The position numbers and the translations under genes were made by a program. This document shows positions 31,431 to 39,925 of a stretch of DNA of 64,000 bases, piece after piece. Position 1 is the stretch's first letter. The number at the start of each line of letters is the position of its first letter. Source of the DNA: Cepaea nemoralis (Eukaryota; Mollusca; Gastropoda; Stylommatophora; Helicidae); assembly GCA_014155875.1 (NCBI GenBank), contig JACEFZ010002092.1, positions 186,001 to 250,000 on the forward strand, read 5' to 3'. A model generated the notes under the pieces. That model saw only the letters and a program-made list of their open reading frames with translations. It was not told the DNA's origin and did not search any database.

Positions 31431-32545
31431 GGGGAAGTAAATAAGTAAGTCACAAATGGCTGTAGAAAATAACTAAATATGATAACAACTTGAAACCAGT
31501 TTATATTTATACATACATTGTCCCTTTATTTCTCAACATAATTTCCACCAACATTGATACATTTATCCCATCGTTTTATCAGTCCTCCCAAACAGGATGC
31601 ATAGAACTGCGTGCTCTGTTTTCTAAAGCACGTTTTCGTTTCACATTCAACTTCGGCGTCAAATGCAAAATGTCTCCCACCAAGGCGGGTTTTCAGTGGA
31701 CCAAAAAGGAGGAAATCGCTAGGGGCTAAGTCGGGACTGTAAGGTGGATGTTCCAGAACTTCTCACCTTAGTTGGTTAATTTTCTCCTGAGTTAATTGAG
31801 CCGTATGTGATCTGGCATTGTCATGAAGAAGCAAAACTCCTCTAGTCCGCAGTCCTAGACGTTTTCTTCAAATTGCATCATGAAGCATCGATAGAACTTC
31901 ACAGTACGATTCAGAATTCACATTGTCACCTTTCTTCTTGAAATTGGTTAAAAGCACTCCTTGACAATCCCAGAACACTGTCAGCATAACCTTCCCTGCT
32001 GATGGAGTAACTTTGAAATTTTGGACACAATGCAAAGAAGGATGTTTCCATTGCAATGAAGCACGCTTTGATTCAGGCTGGTAGTGATGGACCCATGATT
32101 CGTCCCCAGTAACAATCCTGTTCAGCATGTCTTCTCCTTCATCTTCGTATCGCACCCAAAAAAAACAAACACAAAAAAACACACACACACAACAGCACAT
32201 TGCTCTTTCGTTGTACAGTCACCATTTTGTTTATGCGCTGCGTATGCGCATGAGACACCTAGCGCCACCTGTTGAACGGGATTATAAAGTTCGATGTTGC
32301 TGTCACCTAATGACACCTTTCTTCTTCTTCTTCGTTCATCCGGAGTTTTTTTTCGGATGTGATTGCGTTGTGCCTGTTTACAGCAGAGCTGCGTTCTTGC
32401 GCCGTTAGGCCGACACATCCGACTTCTGCGGGCATTTGTTGACCGGGTTAACCTTCCCGGGTAATGACACCTTTAGAAAACACCAATTGCATTTACCTGC
32501 CATCCCACAGAACTGTGTGACTTACTTATTGATTCGCCCTCGTAC
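31431..32545 (-). mobile_element. Mariner transposon (family 1), decayed, with SINE-H inside
   Basis: Inserted at a TA of LINE-C. Right terminal repeat TACGAGGGCGAATCAATAAG (complement of 32526-32545). The minus strand encodes a transposase of the D,D34D type: 'RIVTGDESWVHHYQPESKRA' (first Asp), 'GVLLLHDNARSHTAQL' (second), 'PYSPDLAPSDF' (third), ending 'LIKRWDKCINVGGNYVEK'. The N-terminal DNA-binding half is missing or replaced (about 32150-32310), and stops and frameshifts occur. Its 3' half is the source of the foldback elements elsewhere in the window. Confidence 0.9.
32321..32461 (-). mobile_element. SINE-H, 141 bp, 13-bp TSD
   Basis: Flanked by TAATGACACCTTT at 32308-32320 and 32462-32474. 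The minus strand runs CCCGGGAAGGTTAACCCGGT to CTCCGGATGAAC and a (GAA)n tail. Contains TCGGCCTAACGG, which vaguely resembles a pol III A box; no B box seen. Other copies are at 53394-53523, 59411-59552 and 63936 to the end. Confidence 0.9.
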
Positions 32546-33343
32546 TATAGAACCCCAGCTAAGCGAAACATAACTTGGATTTAGGAAAAACAAAGGATGC
32601 ACAGATTTCATTTTTGCTCTTAGACAACTTATAGAAAAATCAATCAAATTCAATTAAACACTCTACTTAGCCTTTGCCCACGAAGAAAAGGCATTTGATA
32701 GAGTAGATAGAAATAAGCTGTGGGAAATCCTTAAACAATATGGCGTGAGTACACATCTACCAAACCTATGTAGAAGCTTATTCAACAACAGTGAATGCAT
32801 AGTGAGAGCAACTGGAGGACACTCAGAACCCTTCACCATAAGATCTGGAGTACGACAAGGTTGTGTCCTTTCCCCTCTCTTGTTCATAACATACATAGAC
32901 AACATACGTAAAGAAACCAGCCAAACAGAGACCGCAAGAATACTGCATGGCGAGAACACGGAAGAAGAACCATAAGAAAATCTAACCATTATAGAACTCC
33001 TGTTTGCGGACGACCAAGCATTAATAGCAAAATCAGAAGCTGAATTACAAGACTACATGAATAGTCTAAATGAAATGTGTAGGGAACATGAAAATTAGCA
33101 CAAGTAAAACAGAGGTAATGACTAACTAAAGAAGAAAAAGCAACAGCTATTTACCTAAATGAAACAAGTAAAGAGTTTCAAATACCTTGGAAATATAATA
33201 TCATCAAATGGCAAATCAGAAAACGAGATCGAAAATAAATGCGAAAAGGCAAACCAACTCATTGGACAAATGGCACCAATACTAAAGAACAAACGTTTAT
33301 CAATAACTACTAAGAAAGCGCTTTGCAACACAATCTTCCTACC

Positions 33344-33585
33344 CCAAAAAAAAAAGTCGACAGGGTCGACTTCATTGCGCCGGGTTATTAATCCCATATG
33401 GCTCGGTCTCTTTCCGCAGCGCGGAAAGCGTCGTACAAAGCACGAACTCAGTAGCTCTAGCAACGATCCACAGGAGTCTCCGAAAAATTTCACTCTTGAA
33501 CCGAAGGACGCGGCCCGGAATCGAACCCACAACCTTCGGAGCCCGAGTCAAACGGCTTGACCACTTCGCCACGGAGACTCCCGTT
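33344..33585 (-). mobile_element. SINE-B, full-length, inserted in LINE-C with 8-bp TSD
   Basis: Flanked by TTCCTACC at 33336-33343 and 33586-33593. On the minus strand: GGGAGTCTCCGTGGCGAAGT head (A box), B box GGTTCGATTCC, the stem TTTCCGCGCTGCGGAAAG, and GTCGACTTTTTTTT at the 3' end. Splicing it out restores the LINE-C sequence seen at 16436-16460. Confidence 0.93.
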
Positions 33586-34079
33586 TTCCTACCAACTCTG
33601 TGTTACCAATGCCAAACCTGGACAATGATAGAAAAAGAGACAAGAAAAATCACAATAACAGAAATGAGATTCCTGAGAAGAATACTCAATGGATCAAGAA
33701 GAGATAGGATCAGAAATGAAGAAATCGGGACTAAGTGGGGGTTGTAGCTGCACTAGATTTTATGAGAAATGGTTTGGCCATGCAACCAACTAACAATATA
33801 CCACAACAAGCAATGATCATGATGTACAGACCAGAGGGAAGCAAAGGGAGAGGCCGACTATGTAAACGATGGACGGAGGGAATAACTGAGTCCATGAGAA
33901 TATCGATACAAGTTACAAGAAGCCTATAAGCGGGCACTCTCCCGCTGTTTATACTTCACCTCGACACGGCGAGGAACATGATGAGATGATGTGAGGTCAT
34001 AGCAAATGGGCCCACAAATTTATAAAAGGATGACAAACATGATAATAAATTAAGCAAATGATTCATAACAAATAGGTCT

Positions 34080-35190
34080 AAAAAATTTGTAGAAAAAAAG
34101 ACATAGAGGCACTTTTCATGGAACTGAAATTTAAGAAAGTCAAAAGAAATTAAATATAATAGCACACTTTAAATATTTGACTCTGACATGAAATCAGTAC
34201 TACTGTATGGATCAGAAACAAGAAGGGCGGCTAAAACAATTACTACGAGAGGTTGTTAATAAGTAAGTCACAAATGGCTGTAGAAAAATAACTAACTATG
34301 ATAACAACTTGAAACCAGTTTATGTTTATACATACATTGTCCCTTTATTTCTCAACATAATTTCCACCAACAGTGATGCATTTATCCCTTCGTTTTATCA
34401 GTCCTCCCAAACCGGCTGCATAGAACTGTGTGCTCTGTTTTCTAAACCACGTTTTCACTTCACATTCAACTCCGGCGACACTCGCGAAATGCCTCCGACC
34501 AACGTGGGTTTTCAGTGGACTTAGCCCCTAGCGATTTCCCGTAAAGCGGTGCATAGTTGGGTAGACAAAGTTACGAGGGCGAGTCAATAAGTAAGTCACA
34601 CAGTTCTGTGGGATGGCAGGTAAATGATAACAAAGCACGCAGTTCTATGCAGCCGGTTTGGGAGGACTGATAAAACGATGGGATAAGTGCATCAATGTTG
34701 GTGGAAATTATGTTGAGAAATAAAGGGACAATGTATGTATAAAAATAAACTGGTTTCAAGTTGTTATCATAGTTAGTTATTTTTCTACAACCATTTGTGA
34801 CTTACTTATTAACTTACCCTCGTACTAAACTTCAAACATTTATTAATTGATGCCTGTGCAGAAAAATTGAACTAAAATGGTACGACAGAATCACAAGTGT
34901 GGGGCTCATGGAGAAAACTATAAGCATAAACCGGTGAATCAAGGTGTCGAGGACAGACGCTGGTGTTGGATAGGGCGTACATTGAGAAAACCTGAATAAA
35001 GTATAACTGGGAAGTTCATTGTCTGGAACCCACAGGGTAAGCGAAATAGAAGGCGACATAAAAAAACATGGCGAAGAAAATTAGAGACAGAATTAAATCA
35101 TATAGGGAGGACCTCGATGGAGCTGCATGACATGGCAAAAGAGAATGTCTTCAAGGTGGTTGCAGCCTATGCCACAATGAGGGATTAAGG
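34080..35190 (+). mobile_element. LINE-D RT C-terminal part, split by a mariner foldback
   Basis: Plus strand: 'DSDMKSVLLYGSETRRAAKT' up to 34245, resuming after 34828 with 'KLQTFI', then 'KIELKWYDRITSVGLMEKT' and 'RNRRRHKKTWRRKLETEL'-like text to 'MAKENVFKVVAAYATMRD' in shifting frames. Typical of an RT C-terminal extension. Decayed. Confidence 0.75.
34246..34828. mobile_element. Compound mariner foldback element 1
   Basis: Inserted at TA in LINE-D. Left arm (34246-34522): mariner 3' half, minus orientation. Middle (34523-34572): a linker including an inverted scrap of mariner (TTAGCCCCTAGCGATTTCC) and GTAAAGCGGTGCATAG. Right arm (34573-34828): mariner 5' terminus TACGAGGGCGAGTCAATAAG joined by internal deletion (at GGTAAATGA) to the 3' half, plus orientation. 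Both outer ends are mariner terminal repeats. Confidence 0.8.
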
Positions 35191-35195
35191 GTAAA

Positions 35196-36238
35196 ATGCG
35201 AGGATAAGTTAATAAGTAAGTCACAACTGGCTGTAGAAAAGTAACTACACATTATAATAACTTGCAACCAGTTCATTTTTATACATACATTGTCCCTTTA
35301 GTTCTCAACATAATTTCCACCAACTTATCCTATCGTTTTATTAGTCTTCACAAACTGGCTGCATAGAACTGCGTGCTTTGTTTTCATTTACCGGTCATCC
35401 CACAGAACTGTGTGACTTACTTATTGACTCGCCCTCGTAACGTTTTCTACCCGCTATGCACCGCTTTACGGGACAAACATTTGTTAACATAAACACTGAC
35501 AACCCACCTTGGCGGGAGACATTTCGCGAATGACGCCGAAGTTGAATGTGAAGTGAAAACGTGGTTTAGAAAACAGAGCACGCAGATCTATGCAGCCAGT
35601 TTGGAACGACTGATAAAACGATGGGATAAGTGCATCAATGTCGGTGGAAACATTCCTTTCTCCACCTTGCTAAGCAAGGTGGAGAAAGGAATGTTTCGTG
35701 TGGAATGGCTCTCGTCGCTTCAGAAGTCACAGATCGTGAGAATTGTATGGATATTTTGCCCTGGCCATGCGGGTGTACAAGGGAATGAACAGGCTGATAG
35801 GCTAGCAGGGAGGGCATCTCTTGGTGGTATTTTGCCTATGGACAAGGGGGAGGTGGTCGTTCGGTTGTGGTACCAGGTGGAGAAGGCGGAGGAACAGATT
35901 GAGAACCCATATGTGGAAAGAATAGGATTGCGGGGGATCAGCAGGGGTTCTGGAAGAATATCAAAGCTGAGAGGGAAGACCATGAGAAATTTTAATCAGA
36001 TAGAGGTGGGAACGATTAGTAGTATGACTCTTTGCTGGCTGTTGAACGAGGGGACGGAGCACGTATGGGAATGTCCTGAGTGCAGTGATGTCGGTTCTTA
36101 ACTCAACTCAACTCAACTGGTGGAAATTATATTGAGAAATAAAGGGATAATATATGTATAAAAATAAACTGGTTTCAAATTGTTATCATATTTAATTATT
36201 TTTCTACAGCCATTTGTGCCTTACTTATTAACTTACCC
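35196..36238. mobile_element. Compound mariner foldback element 2, with LINE-R3 insertion
   Basis: The inverse of element 1. 35201-35440 is the deletion derivative (same GGTAAATGA breakpoint) on the minus strand. About 35441-35515 is a linker sharing GCTATGCACCGCTTTACGGG. 35516-36238 is the mariner 3' half in plus orientation, ending at CCCTCGTA. A LINE-R3 copy splits the last part at 35651-36118. Without it the unit is ~575 bp, like element 1 and the 12664-13235 copy. Confidence 0.8.
35651..36118 (+). mobile_element. LINE-R3 3' end with fold-back 5' junction and 8-bp TSD
   Basis: Flanked by GGTGGAAA at 35643-35650 and 36119-36126. Encodes the end of RNase H: 'WLSSLQKSQIVRIVWIFCPG', 'HAGVQGNEQADRLAGRASLG' and 'EHVWECPECSDVGS', then a (CTCAA)n tail. 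The first ~46 bp form a perfect inverted repeat (see findings). Confidence 0.92.
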
Positions 36239-36239
36239 T

Positions 36240-37346
36240 CGTAAGAATATTTGTGTTTGGTTAGACAAGGTATATACGGGTGCATGCTTCGGAGAGAGTG
36301 ACAGTAGCGCTAGATGTGACTCCTATGTGATTTGTATAACCATATATTTGACTGTTGTTAAGCATATTACCTAGAGTGTTTCTGTCCATTTGCAGGTGAT
36401 AATACTGCCTGGCTATTTCGTTTTGTTTGTTCGCCATTTGATTATGTGTGTCTAGCTTCATTAGCCTTGCTATGTTTGTTTAGTTGCTCCTGTTCAGCTA
36501 GGTCTTACATATTTGATTTGTATTGGTTGCTTTCTTATTAACTGACAGGGTTGTGAGCAGAAATACATTTCACAGTTCCTAACAATCCTGAGTTGTTTCA
36601 TTTTATTTTTCTTGTTGCAAGGGTTTGGTGTGAGAGTGTAACCACCCAACACATTCCATCTTTGTTCTTCTTTTCTCTTCCTCTCATTCACTATTTGCTT
36701 CAGAAGGGATCTTTTTTCTTGCACGAGGGAGTATTTTGCACGTTTTGTTTGCATTGTGTGAAAAAAAAATTGCACTCGTCACTTTCATGGTAAGATGTAA
36801 ACTTGTTTGCTCTTTATCACTGCTACATTTTGAGAAAAGAATGGTTTCGCCCTGTTCAACTGTCATGTTGACTGATTATATTTGGAGCCTTTGTGTGTTA
36901 CTTTTCCATATTCTTTTTTTTTTTTTTTTTTAAATTTGGCTGCTAAGTTAGCTTTCTTTGTTTTATGTCACTCACTGATTGGTGTCGGTTTCCTCTTTTT
37001 ATTCCCGGCCACCCCCCCCCCCCCCCAATGTTAATTTAGTTTTCCGCACTACTACTGCTTTTCCATGCCATTCCATGGTGCTGGAGGTTGATTCTCGCTT
37101 CTCTTTGTTGTTCTGTTTGTATTGTTGATGTTTTGAGTTCATGATTATTTAAAAAAAATTTTTTTTTTTTACTTTCTTCAGATTTCCCACTGCTCGGTGT
37201 TGTTCGTTTTGAAGTTGTATGTGCAGTCCTCAGAAGGACTAGTCATCAGAGAGAGGGTCTCACCGACGGCCGGTCCTATCTGAACCCTTACAACTCTTCT
37301 ATATACTGGCTTGTCTTTCTACCAGTTGTGTCTGCTTTCTGCTTCT
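36240..37346. other. Spacer with poly-T, poly-C and poly-A tracts
   Basis: No gene recognised. Homopolymer runs at 36909-36930 (T), 37012-37026 (C) and 37150-37170 (A/T). Confidence 0.45.
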
Positions 37347-37361
37347 ACATCTCGTATCCTC

Positions 37362-37693
37362 AGTTTAGTTTAGTTTAGTAGATGGATCAACATCACGGCA
37401 CACGGGTATAACCCATAAGTGCTCCGTTCTCCTCCTAACACATACCTGAGTCTGGAGAAACTCAGCTCAGTGCACGAACTCCGTAGCACCGGCGAGGATC
37501 CTGAAATACTTTGGGTAGATTTTTAACTAACTCAAAGTTTTGCCCGGGCAGCGCCGTTAGGTTACTCTTTTTCGATTTCCAACTGCCAAGGAATTTTTTA
37601 CGTGAAGTCCACGTGAAATAAATCCCGGGCCTCACCGGGGCTTGAACCCGGGACCTCCAGCACTCGAGGCGGACACCATACCTCGAGACCACG
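37362..37693 (-). mobile_element. SINE-C, full-length tRNA-derived SINE, 15-bp TSD
   Basis: A 332-bp element between perfect ACATCTCGTATCCTC copies (37347-37361 and 37694-37708). The minus-strand head GTGGTCTCGAGGTATGGTGT contains an A box, and GGGTTCAAGCCCC at about 37630-37643 is the B box. The 3' end GAGCACTTATGGGTT...GATCCATCTACTAAAC has a (CTAAA)n tail and resembles the LINE-R2 3' end. A partial copy is at 62445-62665. Confidence 0.94.
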
Positions 37694-37708
37694 ACATCTC
37701 GTATCCTC

Positions 37709-37751
37709 TCCTATTGTTTTCTTTTATGGAGTTTTTGTTTATTTCCCGCAC

Positions 37752-37782
<31 letters not shown>

Positions 37783-38520
37783 GAGTTTAATTGCTCTTGG
37801 TGTCATTGTCTGTTTGAGATGACTGGTTCTTGTCCTTTTATTTTCAGCAGTTTTATTTGCATTCTTTCTTCTTGACTTATCTTCATAGTGGATTTAGTCT
37901 TGGCTTTAATTTCCACCACGCATACCACATCGTGGTAAATTGTCTGCAGGACGATCCCAGTTACTCGTCTAGGATCATGGTTGCTTCAGTTGGCCATGCA
38001 TTTGTATTTTGTCCATTTTAGTCATTCGTATTGCCTCTTACTGTTTTCTCACCGCTTTGCAGGACAGGTTTGACTTGATGACAATTTTTGTCTTCTCCTT
38101 CCTGTCTTGAAGGCAGGGGCATCTGAGGTTATCTACCCCATGGTTACCAAGGTAGCTTCTTTTCCAGTTGAGCTTCCTGAAGTGTTGGTTTTGGCATTTT
38201 GAACCATGTGGCAGACCGGGATGCATTGTTGCTGGTTCAGAGGTTCAGCTGCTACTTTTAACTGATTCATTGCCAAAGGTTTTTATTTTAGTTTTTCTAC
38301 GAGCAGTATGAAGATCCCTTGCCGGCTTGCTAGGCCAGTCGCAAGTTTACGACACAAATCTGACCATATGGAGTCCATTCCCTATGGCGAGCCATAACCC
38401 CGTTAGCCCATGACCTTGCGCTCATGGTTTCCCAGTCTATGCCACGTGGAGGTGGGGGTTGGCTTGTGTAGTCTGAGGGCCATCGGCAGGCTACTAATTT
38501 TCACTTTTCACCCCTCCTGG
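37709..38520. other. Spacer with poly-G tract
   Basis: Poly-G at 37759-37780. The segment 38370-38500 has weak resemblance to the 18405/56220 repeat; otherwise nothing recognised. Confidence 0.4.
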
Positions 38521-38527
38521 GTGACGC

Positions 38528-38795
38528 TAAAGTGGGGGTTATAGCTGCGCTAGATTTTATTAGAAGGCAGCAAGTCAAATGGTTTGGCCATGCAAGTAGG
38601 TTGCCAACTAACAGTATTCCACAACAAGCAATGATGTACTGACCAGGTGGAAGCAGAGGAAGAGGTCGACCACGTAAACGATGGGCGCAGGGAATAACAG
38701 AGTCCATGGGAATATCGATACATGAAGCCCATAAGCGGGCACTCTCCCGCTGTTTATACTTCACCTCGACACTGCAAGGTACAAGAGGATCATGA
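38528..38795 (+). mobile_element. LINE-C 3' end
   Basis: Plus strand: 'QQVKWFGHASRLPTNSIPQQ', 'RGRGRPRKRWAQGITESMGI' and 'KRALSRCLYFTSTLQGT', then a degenerate tail. 5'-truncated. Confidence 0.85.
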
Positions 38796-38916
38796 TATGA
38801 GATTGCCGAAGGATAATATTTCGACAAATGTGACCCCACATTTGGACAAAAGGACGATACTAGGGTCATCGTGTTATTTGTTGTTTCGTGGCAATTTCTA
38901 TGCTCAGTGAATGACA

Positions 38917-39163
38917 TTTTTTGGGGGGAATATCCTTTTTACAGGACATCGTTGTCAACACCACCATTTTACTGCTATTGTTGATGTCTTGGCAAGCTTA
39001 CGTTCAGTAGTTTGTCATTGCTTTCTGAACAACCAGCTTCTATACCAAGTCATTTAAACCCAGCACAACGCCGTCTGCTGCCAAATCAGTCACCGTTGTG
39101 TTTCGAACGCGGGTGAGTGGGCCTACGAATCGCGGCCATAAGCCCTTTACCGCGGAGACCGGC
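38917..39163 (-). mobile_element. SINE-A, full-length, 9-bp TSD
   Basis: Flanked by TGAATGACA at 38908-38916 and 39164-39172. 247 bp. tRNA-like head at the right end (GCCGGTCTCCGCGG on the minus strand), B-box region GCGTTCGAAACAC, and the conserved body and GGATATTCC end at the left. Confidence 0.85.
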
Positions 39164-39254
39164 TGAATGACAATGCACATTATAATTAATACTTGTTCAT
39201 TTGACTGTGAACTAAGTCTGGCCAAAACCTAATGTTTGTTTGGTACTGATTCAG

Positions 39255-39300
39255 TTAAACACTGAATGTTCTTGAAAGCATCTTTCCACTATAAGAGGGC
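39255..39300 (-). mobile_element. RTE-A scrap
   Basis: ACTGAATGTTCTTGAAAGCA matches exactly the 5' part of the RTE-A copy near 28945-28970 ('KDAFKNIQ' on the minus strand). Confidence 0.6.
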
Positions 39301-39429
39301 CACATAGATCCAGTTCAGGCGAATGGACTGATACTGAGTTCAAGAAGCTGTATCATTAAGAAATCCAAAGGCGCTCGATCGCATGTCAAGGTCAATTGCA
39401 GTAGTTCGTTTAAATTATTTTAAAAGTTT

Positions 39430-39665
39430 AAAGGCACAGGATCGACTTACATTGCACCGGGTGTTATCCCATATGGCTCGGTGTCTTACTGCAGAGCAGT
39501 CTGCTGAATGCGTCATATAGAGCACGGACTCCGTAGCTCCATGGACAACATCAAGGAGTCTGAGAAAACTGCACTCGTGAACTGAATGATGGAATCTCGA
39601 AAAGAACCCACAACCTTTGGAGTACAAGGCAGGCAGCTTAACCACATCGCCACGTAGATCTCCTC
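39430..39665 (-). mobile_element. SINE-B, older copy
   Basis: Plus-strand text 'CATATGGCTCGGTGTCTTAC', 'CGGACTCCGTAGCTCCATGG' and 'CACAACCTTTGGAG' is the complement of the SINE-B body and head. The B box is mutated (AAAGAACCCACAACC). Confidence 0.8.
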
Positions 39666-39925
39666 CATGACTCAATGCCCAAGTAAAGACCTTTATGTAC
39701 ATCATAGGCTAAAACTGCCGCGTTACCCCGAGTTCCTCTGCTTGGCCGTATCCCCCAAGGGTAGTTGGAAAGAGAGTGCCTCTCAAGTTGGCTGGCTATG
39801 TTTCTAACCATTATCTTTTTCATATTTTCTATACAAGCTTGCCTATCGTATTCTGCGTGATGATTACTGATACCCCTGGATTTTCGTGCAGTCTTTGCCA
39901 GGTTACCAGCAAAGATATCAATCAA
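39640..39925 (-). CDS. Unrecognised coding-like fragment between SINE-B and LINE-B
   Basis: A minus frame carries 'DIFAGNLAKTARKSRGISNH', 'ENMKKIMVRNIASQLERHSL' and 'NYPWGIRPSRGTRGNAAVLA' over about 80 residues. Composition looks like a real protein, not low-complexity DNA, but I do not know the family. It is cut on one side by SINE-B and on the other by the LINE-B tail. It could be an exon of a lost gene or part of an unrecognised element. Confidence 0.3.

Larger units (their letters stand above)
24070..33990 (+). mobile_element. LINE-C, long copy split by hAT, mariner and SINE-B
   Basis: LINE-C pieces lie at 24070-25767, 31283-31430, 32546-33343 and 33586-33990. Endonuclease: 'QKIGTMNVCGFNSKEEEL', 'MGIADTRIKGEG', 'DNIIVMGHFNARLGHN' and 'SQIDFILTRNN'. 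RT: 'KITRTR..NTK' (broken), 'FDRVDRNKLWEILKQYGV', 'IRSGVRQGCVLSPLLF', 'ELLFADDQALIAKSEAEL' and 'KYLGNIISSNGK'. C-terminal: 'TITEMRFLRRILNGSRRDRI' and 'RCLYFTST'-type end with GATGA tail. Many stops and frameshifts: inactive. Joining the pieces across each insertion restores continuous LINE text, which fixes the insertion points. Confidence 0.88.
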
